A stretch of DNA of 64,000 bases. Origin: Gnetum montanum (Eukaryota; Streptophyta; Gnetopsida; Gnetales; Gnetaceae). How positions within the stretch are numbered: the stretch's first letter is position 1; each line of letters starts with the position of its first letter. Location: contig MNCI01034058.1 of NCBI GenBank assembly GCA_015680685.1, positions 715,804-779,803 of the forward strand, read 5' to 3'. Below are positions 1 to 12,000 of this stretch, piece by piece. A program made the translations under genes and the position numbers. The notes beneath the pieces were generated by a model. That model did not search any database, was not told the DNA's origin, and was given only the letters and a program-made list of their open reading frames with translations.

Positions 1-1438
1 AAAGGAAAACGAATCCGCAGTGCCCTGAACGGTCTTGTCGATCAGATAGGGACTTACTAAATCAGTAAACCAATGGAGATTATGGATGTTGCGTGGAATG
101 ATTTGATCCGACGGGTCACAAAATGAGAGAAAAAACAAAGAAGATGAATTATAACGATGATAACGCTAACACGGTAAAAAGAATCAGACATGAGAGAAAC
201 GCGTGATTTCAAGATCTATGGCTTTGACCCGAAAAAATGAATATTTTGTATATCACTTTACACTGGGGAGACCCCGATTGCCTTGTGTGAAGTAGACACA
301 AAATAACAAGGAAAACTGTCTAAGCAGAAATACAAAATGGAGTTCGATCTACCTCGTAGGCTAGAGATGGGATGCAAAGAAAGGTCAAGTTCTGACGTCT
401 ATTGATCAACTGTTTATGACCAATAGAAACTCACAAACCACACCAGATGATCTCTTGATCTCTGATCTGCTACTTTTGCCTTAGGTAGTCTTTGCTCGAA
501 ACTGCCGACGATCACCAATGGAGAAAGTTGTGTCTTCGCCAAAAGGGGTAATCGCTCCTGCTGCCAATGCTCAAGCAAAATGTCTCCTGTCCCTGTGGAA
601 AGATAGTGCTGCCAAAAGATTGCTAGAAAATGCTTCTCTCTCTCTGTGTCTCGGTGTTCTCCTTTTTTCTTTGCCAACTAGGATATTTATAGGTTTGAAA
701 ATACGTGGAGAAGGCATGGTTGTGATGACACGTGTTTCAAACCCTTCAGAAGATCGTTGACTTGACTATCCTTGTATTGAAATTCGTGACTACGCACAAT
801 ACGCGCATCTGCGTATTGTGCGTATGGATGATGAATGTGGATTGGGCATGTCTCAGCTGATTTTGGGCTACATTACGCTTGTACGCATTGCGTCGCGTAC
901 GAGAGCGTAATAAAGCACACAAGTAAGGGACTTAAGCTGCTTTACGCTAGTTCATGCTACCAAGCGTAGTGAAGCGTAAACAATGGTTAACTTGGCGATG
1001 GATTACACTGCGTTGCGTCACGAGCGTAACTTGACCTGTTGCGCTTCCTTTGGACCCTTTTTTGACATTTCCAAAGCTCGTTACGCTGCCTTGCGTAACA
1101 GAGCGTAAATCTGCCCTTCGACAAAAGACTTAGTAGAATACACGAGAGGTTGCATATTATGCTGCTTAAGCCTTAGGCTTCGCCAAATCTGCTAAAGTAA
1201 ACCGCCTTCTAATGTCAGGCTATGTTATGCTGAGCGTCATTACGCTACATTGTGTATTATAGCGTAAAGATGGAAAACATAGTAAGATAAGAAATCTGCG
1301 AAAGGAAACCAAAGTCTTGATGCCACGCGCCTCTTTGCCTTGCCCCGCCTTGTTCTTCTTTTTGGAATTCTGTCATGTACTTTTGTCTGAATCACGAATC
1401 TTCGCCTGAGGCCAACTCACAATTTTCACAGTGTTTCA
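1..1438 (-). mobile_element. Partial LTR of a Tat-like retrotransposon, cut by the window edge
   Basis: On the minus strand this begins TGAAACACTGTGAAAATTG at 1438, close to the start of the LTRs at 4725 and 29600. It has the same layout: a region rich in GCGTA/TACGC dyads (about 780-1290), then a TATA box (CTATAAATATCC, about 685-696), then near the left edge a stretch close to 'AGTCCCTATCTGATCGAC', which matches the last 140 bases of the other LTRs. About 100 bases of its end probably lie outside the window. The right flank is host DNA, so this is a solo LTR or the 5' LTR of an element lying to the left. The open frame at 414-677 lies inside it and is not taken as a gene. Confidence 0.7.
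791..824. repeat. Perfect 14-bp inverted repeat in LTR promoter
   Basis: TACGCACAATACGC (791-804) pairs exactly with GCGTATTGTGCGTA (811-824) around a six-base loop. It lies about 100 bases upstream of the LTR TATA box on the minus strand. Further looser GCGTA/TACGC dyads follow to about 1290. Confidence 0.85.
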
Positions 1439-3627
1439 CTTGTGTCATTCAAGAATTTAATCATCCTTCATTGAACATGTTGAGAAATCTACATTTTTAA
1501 TGCTACGAAAACTTTATTCATGAAGATAGTGTTATGCAAATGTACAATAATTGAAAATGTACCTTCTTTATAACCCTAGCAACCCTTTTTACAAGCTATT
1601 CTTTCCTAAACAAGTTAAGGTGTCATAAGCAATTTATTGGGAGCTTCAAGATGATTGAATACAAACTGATGGTTTTAATTTCTTAGAATTCTCAATTAAA
1701 AAATTCAAAGTACATCATATCAATGAAAAGGAAGTTTAAAGGAAAACCCCATCTGTTTTGGGATGCTTTTAAAAATTTTCATCATTACCACCAATCTTAA
1801 AAACCTCCCCTCTAGGGTAGGTTCTAAAATTTGTTGATAAAATTCTTTTATTGTAGCATTGCTTTAGTTCTTACAAGCAATCCTAAAATACCTCTCCTCT
1901 AGGATAGGTTTTAAAATTTGTTAATAAAATTCTTTCAACATAGCATTGCTTTCTTTATTTGAATTGGAACTGGAACACTACTTCAAGGACTAAACAAGGA
2001 AGGACTCTCTTTAAAAAACTTTGAAGATCTAAATGACAACCTAAAATTAAGATTTTTATTTGTTCATTGCTTAATAATAATATTTCACTACAATTAAAAC
2101 TTCAACATTTTAGACTTGTAGTTCGCAACCATCCCTTTGGATCCAGCATAGCACCTTTTTTGGAATTGTCACAAAGTTAAAAGGCAAATTTAAACTTTTT
2201 AATCCTTCGACTATCAATAATACCCTCAATGATGGATAACAGCCTATTTCAAAGTGCTCTTTTGCCAAAGGACAAGCTCGATTATCTTGAACCTTGCAAA
2301 ATTATAACCTTAATTATTAAAGTTGACGTATGATTTATACCTTGGAAAGATTGAGGGCACGAACAGAGACCCATAACCTATTGTTGCAGATTTACCTTTA
2401 ACGAATTTTAAAAAGGTCTTTAAGATTTAACCCTCAAGATGTTCCGATCTCTAGAAATATGGAAAACGCATGAACAAAATTTGAATTTTATTTCTAGTCA
2501 CAAATTAACAATTTTGAAAGTTCAAAGCCTACCCCAAGCAATTTTTTACCCATAATTTCTAATTACTAAGGATTCGGCCCACAATCACCCGCAGCAATCT
2601 TTGGTATAGTAACCCACAGAGATCCTCATTAAATTTATTTCAATGATTTTCTGTTTTAAATAAATATCGTTATATTCGGACTGCATGATTTGCAAGATAT
2701 TCCAGGGAGTTCAGGAAGTCCAGAAAAAGCTAATTTCTGTTTACACAGACCAATTTTAGAAGAAAAAAGCCCCAGAAGAAAATAATATTTCAGTAACAAC
2801 AGCAAGACCCCCTATTTCGTCATCTTATGATTAGCTTGGATTTCAAATGCCGGTTTGGTTCAAACGTGCGATGTAAAAGACTATAAGGTTAACGATCATG
2901 TATCCTTTGGCACTCTTTCACTTTTGTTGGAGAAAATACCCCTACTCTTCTTATTACTCTTTTGATGTGAAATACCTAGAGTATTGGATTGAAAGAATAT
3001 TACCTGACCTGCTTCAAATAAAAGGATCATTAGTCAGAGGTTCAATATCATTCATCTCACCAAGGGAGTTTTAGAGTGGATGAACAAAAGTCTAGCCTTT
3101 TTCAAATAGTTTTTCAAGCTCAACCTAGCTCTTACAACTTAAGAAACAGACAACTTATCATCTCTCAACTTACCATGCCTCAAATATATATTTGAAATTA
3201 AAAGCCTCAAATCAAAGCACACTATTCCTCAGCTTAAGCCCCTCAACTCCATTGCGAAAAAATTTAAAAGCAACCCCAGAACACAAAGTGTCCAAGATAA
3301 ACAGAACAAAACAGAAACATTATTGTTCATTCAAAACAAAACAGAAGCAGAGTACGTATTAAGGGATCAAGTTTGTATAAAGAGTTCAAAAAGTAACTTG
3401 CAAGTTTAAAAAGAAGAATGCATCATTTCACACAATTCTCTGAATTATCATAAACACTGGCTAAAAATCTATATCAAAACCATCTCCGGATCCTAAAACT
3501 TGAAACTGAATTCACGTCCACAAGGCTAGCTTGTAAATGTTACAAACATCCTCAAAACCCAAAAGAAGTCTCTACAACGTCTACTTGATGTTAGGAAAAT
3601 AACTTCTGTTCTGATGCTGCCCTAACA
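1439..3627. other. Downstream flank of the sterol reductase gene, no gene seen
   Basis: AT-rich sequence without a convincing reading frame. It must contain the 3' UTR and poly(A) site of the sterol reductase, which ends at 3628 on the minus strand; the exact site is not visible. A diverged direct repeat of about 105 bases (roughly 1795-1960) contains 'CCTCTCCTCTAGGATAGG'-like and 'TAGCATTGCTTT' motifs twice. Confidence 0.5.
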
Positions 3628-4083
3628 TTAAACTGCAGGTTCATCCAATTCAGCGTATTCATTTTCGACCTGCTTTTGTTCTTCCTCTTGGACCTCTTTT
3701 TCAGTTTTCCTTCCCTTTTTACTTTTATAATAGACACTCATAAATGTACCAACAGCTTTGTATTTTGCTCTGAGGTGATTGTAGAGTGAACCATCAAACA
3801 TGCGCCAAAAATCTCTCTCACTCAACTCTGAAACTGCATACTGTGGCTGAAACCCATGATTGTCAATAAGCCATTGTTCCATTTTACGTACAGCTACAGC
3901 TCCATCAAACACCTCTCCACGCAACACAGGACCTGGAGCATAATAAATGCCAACATCTGTATACATTTGGGCATAATCAGTGTCACCTTGTCTATGTTCT
4001 GCCTCAAATCCAGGTTCTGGAGATATCATCGTCTTCACAGGGGTTTTAAAAAGACGATGAGGACAAAGCCAAATGGGATACAC
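3628..4083 (-). CDS. DWF1: Delta24-sterol reductase (DWARF1/DIMINUTO), last exon
   Basis: This exon encodes residues 426-576, the C-terminal part of the plant Delta24-sterol reductase that converts 24-methylenecholesterol to campesterol on the way to brassinosteroids. Family landmarks are YPIWLCPHRLFK, RQGDTDYAQMYTDVGIYYAPG, WLIDNHGFQPQYAVSEL and GTFMSVYYKSKKGRK. The acceptor is ATATCAG|GTG: AG at 4085-4084, first codon GTG at 4083-4081. This joins in phase 0 to the donor at 32132/32131 and restores the family sequence HREMEV-YPIWLCP. The tail is acidic (EEEQKQVENEYAEL) and ends in TAA at 3628-3630. There are no internal stops, in contrast to the transposon genes around it. In known plant DWF1 proteins the C-terminal part binds calmodulin; I did not map such a site here. 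Confidence 0.96.
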   Translation of the reverse strand: MYPIWLCPHRLFKTPVKTMISPEPGFEAEHRQGDTDYAQMYTDVGIYYAPGPVLRGEVFDGAVAVRKMEQWLIDNHGFQPQYAVSELSERDFWRMFDGSLYNHLRAKYKAVGTFMSVYYKSKKGRKTEKEVQEEEQKQVENEYAELDEPAV

Positions 4084-4719
4084 CTGATATTTTTAAATGG
4101 TGAGAATAGATAAAACTGCTTAAAACCATGTTTCAATTCACAGAAAAACAATAAAAAAGGGTGGTGCCATATTGCAACAATGCATACTATAAGCTGCATT
4201 CAATAGAATCATGTGAGATCAGAAGATAAGAAGAGGCAAAAAGAAAACACACATGCAACAGTTTCCAGACAATATGGTGTGGATGTAATGAGGAATCTTA
4301 TAATTGCACCCTGGACTGACGCTAACTCAAACAATGCCAATGCAAAAAATCTATGATATTGAAACCGGCATCGATTTATGTACCAAAGATTTAAAAATTA
4401 AAAAGCTAGCCCAGCAAAACATAGGCAAGTGAGCTGTACGCAGAAGATGTACAAATATTTGTTCTTTCTGGAACCATGAGAGATACTTTAGAGCCTAAAA
4501 GCTACAGTCAAAATCCCCCAACACACATATTGTCTTGTCATACATAGCTAAGATTTGCACTAAATTAAATATTCATGCACGCCCATAAAANAACATTGCC
4601 AGGCAAGCTATATGGAGCTATGCAATCTTACCTTTAAAGAAATAGCAATAGTTGAGTTGGCTTTTCAATTTCAAAACCCTAAAGATTCCAAAAAAGTATT
4701 TACTAAAGCACTTTAAGAT

Positions 4720-4724
4720 ACAAT
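4720..4724. repeat. Target-site duplication ACAAT, left
   Basis: ACAAT directly precedes the LTR start TGAAACACC at 4725. The same five bases directly follow the other LTR end at 31025-31029. Confidence 0.9.
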
Positions 4725-6208
4725 TGAAACACCCCAAAATTCGAAGACATTCTTGCTTTACCAGGTCTTTGCAATTCGCGCAGCATTATGGTAGTTCTTC
4801 AGGAAATGGATGCTCTGATTTTTAGAATGTCTGCTTCAATAGAATTTCTAAGTTGAGGAGCCTTGCTACGCTACGCCATGTAGCATAGCAAACTACAGAA
4901 GATGTTTGCAGAAGCACAATGCTACGCTACGCTACGCAATGTAGCACAGCATAGCAAAATCTGGATGACTAGTCCCTCCGCTCGACTTCAAGTCCTTTGG
5001 CAATGTCTCCTTTCGTCAAAAAGTGACAAACTTGGCCGACATCAGGTCATGTTTGCTGCTATGCTATGCTTAGCTACATGGCGCAGCGAGGCATAGCAAT
5101 TCTGCGAAAGTTGACAGGGGGCAACTCAAAGGGCGAGATTAGCAAGTTTGCGAGTTTCGCAGCGCAAAAGATGAAGTTTGTAGGTTAATGACATCTTTTT
5201 GCGACTAAGGACAGTAGCTACACTACGCTACACTACGTAGCGTAGCAAGCATACATCAAACAGATAGCACGCTTCAAAGGCTTCCTACACACACAACAAG
5301 ATGCGTAACAAGACGCTACGCTACACTAGCATGCTACGCTACAAAGCATAGCAAGACTTGGAAAGCCGTTACGTGATATCAATGCACCTCACCTAATTGC
5401 ACCATTGCTTTGACAGTGTAATTATGGCATGGCAGGCTCGTAATTATGGCATGGTAGGTTTGCCCAATAGTCATGCAGGCACGTGCAGCATAGACAGGTC
5501 AGCATAGGCCCAGGGCACATGGTGTTCAAACTACATCTTTCTCACTCCCTTGGTCCTATAAATACTCCAATGAGTGACGCTTAAACTCTCTTACGGCTTC
5601 TAAGAGCTCTCTTTTTGGGCTCTCTCTAGCTCTCTGGTTCTCTTTTCACATGATTCTCCCTAGCTCTCTCTAGCATTATGAGCTTTCTGTTTAAAAATTG
5701 TAAACAGTCAGCATTCTCAATGAGCATTTTGTTCTACTCCTTCCTACCACCTTGGTAGTAGTTTGCATTGGTAACACCAGAATCCATGTTTAAGCTCACA
5801 GCCTTCTTGCTCTATACATCTTGGTTACTCTCAGGGTTTCTGCACTTCCCAGCGCTGTGCAACCAATTGTATCCATCTTGATAGAGCAAGATCATAGCTT
5901 CGAAGTGGTGCACTTTTCTAACTGCATTTTTACATTATCTCCTGTTTACTACTGCATTTTACATCGTTTTCTATTTTATTTTTTTTTGCATTCGAGCATT
6001 TCTTTGCATTATCAATCTCGTTTTTAAGTAACACGTTGCAAAATGTTATATAGACACTGACTAAGTCCCTGTCTAATCGACCAGACCATTCAAGACACCC
6101 CATTTCCATCCCCATCCAACACAACCCTCCTGCGGAGACAGGGTCAAGACCATGGTCGGTCGATGACCTCTCAGCATTTTCCAGCTACCAATGTTCTTGG
6201 TCACTACA
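4725..6208 (+). repeat. 5' LTR of the Tat element
   Basis: 1,484 bp, starting TGAAACACCCC and ending GGTCACTACA. It aligns along its length with 29600-31024. U3 (about 4870-5350) is packed with GCTACG/CGTAGC dyads. The promoter TATA box is TATAAATA at 5557-5564, followed by a pyrimidine-rich CTCTCT leader. Confidence 0.93.
5557..5564 (+). promoter_or_regulatory. TATA box of 5' LTR
   Basis: TATAAATA, conserved at the matching place in the 3' LTR (30387-30394). It would start the genomic RNA of the element, opposite in direction to DWF1. Confidence 0.7.
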
Positions 6209-6215
6209 GTCTTTC

Positions 6216-6232
6216 TGGTGCTAGAAGGAGGG
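6216..6232 (+). promoter_or_regulatory. Candidate primer binding site
   Basis: TGGTGCTAGAAGGAGGG begins seven bases after the 5' LTR end and starts with TGG, as expected for pairing with a tRNA CCA end. I cannot name the tRNA from memory. Confidence 0.55.
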
Positions 6233-6255
6233 CTTTGGTGCCTTTTCGGCGTGTC

Positions 6256-6735
6256 ACGGTAGTCTTGTAATACTTCTGCACCCTGATATGCATTGGCATA
6301 AACTTGACACCCTCTTGTAGGTGTTTACGCGTCATGCGGTGCAAATCGGTCTCCTCGATAGTTCCTTGGGAATCCTACAGGACGTAAAGCCTCTGATTGC
6401 TAGTTGATTTATCTTTCTTTTTATGGTAGTCTTGCATGCGTTTTGTACCCTATTGTGCACTAGTGTAAATGTGATACCATTTTGCAGTTGTTTACGCATC
6501 GTGTGGTATAGACTGGTTACCTTGATGGTTCCTTAGGAATCCTATAGGACGTAAAGCCTCCAATTGCCAGTTGATTTGCCTTTTTTTACGGTATTCTTGC
6601 ATGCATTTTGTACCCTATCACACGCTAGCGTAAACTTGACACCCTTTTGTGGTTGTTTACACATCGTGTTGTATAGACCAGTTGCCTCGATGGTTCCTCA
6701 AAAACCCTGCAAGATATAAAACCTTTCTTTTGGTT
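6256..6735 (+). repeat. Three tandem repeats of about 166 bp in the 5' leader
   Basis: Units start near 6256, 6423 and 6588, each with GGTA-TCTTG at its start, a GTAAAC...GTTTAC dyad and 'GACGTAAAGCCTC'-like text near its end. They lie between the primer site and the first good gag start codon and are noncoding as far as I can see. Confidence 0.75.
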
Positions 6736-6831
6736 GCTCACCAACTTATTGGTTCTTTTCAGTTCACAAAACCTCTTAGCTTTCTGATTTCGTTGTTCTT
6801 CGCATTTGAAAAACTATCTAGCTTAGTAGTA

Positions 6832-8912
6832 ATGACATCCATAGCTACCACTGCTAACACCTTCAACATGGAGGTTCCCATCATAGTTCAAGGCATCACT
6901 GGTGCCAAACAACCACTGAACCCAATGCTGGAAACACGTCGATCCCTCAGGATCCAAAACCGAGGACTTGAGGGCTTTTCCCAACAACATGAGTGTTACA
7001 ACTTCCTTTGTGCAAAGGTTCAAGTAAACCTACCTTTAGATATACACAAACTCGAAAGCAAACGTAGCTTCAAGTTCGCTTACTACGACAGGAAGGAGTT
7101 TGTTCCCACTCCTGGTGTTTCCATACCTATGACATAGGCAAACCAAAGGCTTTTAGACCAACTAATCCAGTTGGTTAGCCTTAAGGAGCAACAAGACATA
7201 GCATCCAACCAAGATGACGCTTTTCAGGATGGACAGGAGGAACTCGATTCCCAATCTGACAAGGGAGGTCAGGCCAACCTCGTTCTTGTCCCTTCTACCC
7301 AATCCTTCTGGGCTAATCTGTTGTCTATCACTGCTCCCTTTGCCATCACACCTACGCTCCCGCAGCCTGCAACTACAACTGCAATGGGTAGCCATGTCAC
7401 ATTCCTGGCGTATCAACACCCTTATTCCCCTGTCTCATTTGCAGTGACTATGCCTCCACAAACTGTTCATCAGCACATTCCTGCAACGCATCGCACACCA
7501 ATCACGGCTACCCTGCCACATGTTCATGATGTACCTTCTTTACAATCTTACGCAACTTCCGTTTCAATTCCTACATTCATGTCTATTCCACCCATAGCGG
7601 CAGGCCCAAGCCCATCCACGTGGTGGACCCTATTTACTTCTTTGCATATTCCACAACCGTCGCAGATGTCTCATTACATTCACTCTTAGACCTACCAAAC
7701 CCCGCAAATGGTAAAACCTAACATGGGACTATGGTCTATTCCTCTGATGACACAAGCCATCTATCCAGCAGCTCAAATAGCGGTTGCTGCTCCAACAGCA
7801 CTACCTGTCGGGTGGTGGATAGTGCAAGTAGCACCACTCGCAGGGGATGTCCCAATGGTACTGCCAATGGGTCAGGCTACTACCCCTACCATTCCATAGG
7901 TGGGAGCCACCTCAGTAGTTCCTCAACCATCTACTCCATCACAAGATTTGGACCAACCATTCTAGCTCATCCAAACCCTCACAAAGGAAATAAAACACCT
8001 CAAAGCTATTGGGTCTGACACGGTACAAGTCATAGAATTTTACCAAGATGACCCCATCAACTCTGCAATCCCTACTCTGATTTTACCCCCAAGGATGTCT
8101 CTCCCACACTTCATGAAGTACGAGGGGGAGGGAGATCCCAACGTGCATCTAGTTACCTTTAGGTCCAAGTCTCTTCTATTGCAACAATGGCCGCACACAA
8201 TCATTCATGTCTCTGCCATGTCCCTAGCAGAGAGAGCCTTAGACTAGTATCGTGCACTGCCACGCTCATCCATTCCAACATTAGAAGAGCTCCTAACCTA
8301 GTTCGTGATGCGCTTCAAGTATAACTTGAAGCTGAAAATCACATTGGATCAGCTAATGAGCATGATGCAAGAGCCTTTGGAACCGATCTAGAAGTTCATC
8401 CAATGATGGAGCACAACCCTTAACGAAATCTGCGATCGCATCGCGGAAGCCCATTTGTTGGCAGCCTTTAAAGGTGCAGTGAATGACTTTATCAAGTCTA
8501 AACTGTACTACCTCACCCCTTGCACTCTTAGTTAAGCCTTCGCTCAGACTAAGAGCATACAGGATGCAGCTAAGGTAAGCAAAGACCCAGCCTACATTGC
8601 TTACAAAAGCACCTTCACAAAGAAGGACAAAGGTAAAGCCCCAACAACCACAGTGGCCATTGTGGCAACTGAGGCCAAGCCCCGACCTAGTAACAAGAGT
8701 AACAAGAAACCATCCATACCTACAACTAACCCCATACCCAAATAGGGTAATGCGCCACAACCTCCAGTTCCTGCACTTGATACATCTACACAACCCAAGG
8801 TAAACTTTGAATGTAAAGATTGCTCAAAGTACACCCCACTGCCTCTCAAGCCTTCAGAACTTTTGAAGCAATTGTTGGTGACAGGGCATATGCAATACAA
8901 GCAAATGTCGTA
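6832..8912 (+). pseudogene. gag of the Tat element, broken by many stops
   Basis: One reading frame runs through the region and is interrupted only by in-frame stops, including 7135-7137, 7687-7689, 7897-7899 and several near 7950-8400. ATG at 6832 (MTSIATTANTF) is the likeliest start. After a long Pro/Thr/Gln-rich N-terminal part, the retrotransposon gag domain begins near 8093 (MSLPHFMKYEGEGDPNVHL) and continues through a HLLAAFKGAVNDFI segment near 8450. Most stops are TAG where Gln would fit. No CCHC zinc knuckle was seen. It occurs once, because the tandem duplication starts after it. The relic at 35285-35800 carries a related gag end. Confidence 0.8.
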
Positions 8913-9071
8913 GGAGGAAAATAGTAGACATCAATGCTACTGCAATAGAGCATAAACATCAATGCAATAAAGCAACTAACATGAGAAGGGCCCACATCTA
9001 TCTCAAAGGGTATTCGGTCTAAGCTGAGCCTGAGGCAACGCCAAACCTCCCCTATTATAATGTTCATCCAA

Positions 9072-12000
9072 CGCTTGTTGCTTGGTTCAGAATCTGTAGC
9101 ACCAACTCTCTACCTTTCGATGATTGTCCACCTTGGTGGTCCTAGGAAAAAGGAGATGGTTGTGGTCTCTCCTGTAGGAAGGTCCACTTTCAGGTCAGGA
9201 AATTCCGTAACTTTTACCTGCTCTTTGAACTTAGCATAGGCCTCAGAAGCATCAATGGCATTTACAAATGCTTCATATGTAAACGCCTCCACTGCAGCGT
9301 CCCTATACAGTCTAAAATGGATGGCATTTTCTAGTTTATACATGTGCTTGTGGTTTCTCTAGGACTGCCCCCATTTATAAATCTTGGCACTAACATCTTT
9401 TAAATCTTCACACTTTTGGGCTAGCAAGTCCATTTTCATCCACTGTTCAATTATCTCGTAGGTGGCTTCAACGTTCTAACGTGTGATAGTCCAAAACTTG
9501 GTGTAGTCTATTACAGCCATGTGCCATTCCTTGTTATTGGTGTCATGGGCTATGAGGAATGCGTTCTTCGACTTAAGATCCTCAACCTTGGCGACCAGGT
9601 CGGCCTCTCTCTATTCAGCTCTTTGGACCCGCTTCCACAGGTTCTCATTGACGTGCTTATACTCCCACAAGGAACATGCCAAGTGCAAAACACATTTTCA
9701 AGCCTCATCGTACGCACTACAAGACACCTTGATCACCTTAGGTGGGGACGTAGGTACAACACCAACTTTCATAGACCGTGCTAGGTCCCATTTAAGCTGA
9801 GAGGTTGCCACGACACAAAGAGCATAGTAATCACGTTAACGTAGCAAGATTACCAAACTCAAGAATCTCTAGCATAATAACATAAGAACACTAAACACTA
9901 CTACTTACCTATGTCAGGGTCTGCCTGCCGAAGGCGGTTGATCATGTTGTCGACGAGTCCCTGCACAAACGTAAACTTGTCAGGGATCTCAGGCCATGAC
10001 TCCACACGAATCGAAGAAGGTCCTACACCATCAACAATAGCACCTTTTACATAACTAAACATATTAGCAATGGTCGAAATGGACTATGACAAGGTAGACA
10101 TATTGCCAAACTCACCAGTGTCTAATTGCGGCATCTCTTCTTGTTGATGTAAGACGATGGCGGTAGCCTTGGCAAAAGGCCTTGCTAAGTCTACACGAGT
10201 CCCTTCCTCATGCGCTTGTGCCTTTCCTTTTATGAGAACAATGTCCTTTTTATTTAAGGGAGGTTCCTCCTCTTTGGTGGGAGGATGCTCCCTAATGATA
10301 AGAGCCCCTGCCTTAGTGGTAGGAGCTCCTTTATTCTTGAACGGGACCCTTTCCTCTAAGGCTAGGACCTCTATGTCTTTATTTGTTGCCCCCATCTTAG
10401 GGGTCGACACCTCTTCATCGCCTTCTTCTTCTTCTTCTTCCTCTGTCAAGAAAGAGACACATTTGCATTAGTACAAAACAAGTTAGCTTAAAGCATGTGC
10501 TACGCTACGCTACACTGCCTAGCGTAGCGCAACATAGCAAACAATAACAAATTAAGCATTAGAAAAAAGTGTTTACCAATGGGGGGTTGCATCCTCTGTA
10601 GTTTAAGCCACAGTCTTCACCCCTCCTCTTCCTCCACGCGAAGGGTTTCCTTAGTTGGAGGAGGCCTCTTCCATCGAAACTCTTTGGGCACAGTCTTGGC
10701 CATGATATGTTCCCCCCGCAACATGCTGCCGGCTACGATGGGTGGCGACTCTCCTATGCTGCTTTGCCCATGAATATTGCTGGCCATACGATCCTTAGTC
10801 ATCACAGAGAATGACTTCCTAATCATTTCTAGGGGATCTTGGGCTCACATGGTTCGGAAAATCTGGTGAATCCATGGTCTGGAAATCTAGTTGCGATTTC
10901 ACGTAACCCAGACTCCATTCTCTTAAACCACTAGAAACTCTGCAAAGCGCTTCAGGTAGCCTATGAAGAAGGCATAGTGTATGTTGGAATGAAACTCCAA
11001 TTTCTAATAGTGTCCCAAGATTTTAACCTGCAAGCCTTTACATAGGAAGCTGGCCTAGTTGTAGTGGGCTCCCTCTTCCATGACCTCCTGGATTATCCAG
11101 GCCTGCTCAATCCCCAGGACCTTCCCTTGGGTAAGCAGCTAGGGGAACGCACGAGCACGAAAGATAGGGTAGATCTCCAAGGAAAGCCTATCTTTGAGCT
11201 TATCCATAGGGAGCCCCTTTTGCTCCTTTGCAATCCCTAGCCACTCCTGAATATCCTTCTTCTGGAGGGTCAGCTCCTTCTTACCCCTTAACCCTATGAG
11301 GACACCTTCGATAGTAACAATGAATAGGTCCACAAAATAGTTGGTCATTGATTTCAATGACCACCCGCACGTCTCATATGCACATGCAGAAGCGGCTCGC
11401 CTTTTCAGAAAAGGAGTTGACTATGGAAAGAATCTTGGCGGCAGGAACGTTTAGATTCAGGGTTAGGAAAAGATCCATAAGTCTAGCCTCCTCGATGTTC
11501 AGGACCAAGGAGTCTGAAGCCCCACCGTTTATCCAACGTTGGCTCGCTTCTACTTCATCATATTTGAAGTTGATGTTTGCCCCTTATACCTCGGCAGTTA
11601 TCACCATCACCTCCTGGGGCTGCTTTGACCCTACAACAATTTTTTCAAAAACATTTAGCATGAAAATGTAGAAAGTACAAAGATTGCAAAAACACTTAAG
11701 CATGCAACACTTACTGATTGGCCTATTGGGCCTATATGGTAACGGAAATGGTGGTAGTTCAACTAGAACTTGTTCAACCATGACCAGTTTGAAGGGTTCT
11801 ACCCATTCCTCATCCAGCCAACCCTGCCTCTCACACTGCTCATAGGGAATAGAATACATGCCTAGGTAGGTGTGGTATTCACCCTCGCATTGGCGAATCA
11901 TGCCTGTCCACAAGTTCTTAGCAGAAGAGAACTCCTGTAGAGCTATCTATGTTGTAGCCAGCAGACCCGGTAGGTCATGAACTCCATCCTTGTTCATGAA

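Noticed and set aside
414-677. 87-residue minus-strand open frame
   Set aside because: Lies downstream of the LTR TATA box within the LTR, has no recognisable domain, and LTR leaders often have chance frames.
6649-6831. Earlier ATG for gag at 6649
   Set aside because: The sequence up to 6832 is part of the third leader repeat and reads as hydrophobic noise; gag-like text begins after 6832.
8846-9067. 73-residue minus-strand frame continuing the antisense gene
   Set aside because: It lies opposite the gag end and past the copy 2 homology limit, so it cannot be confirmed as part of the antisense gene.
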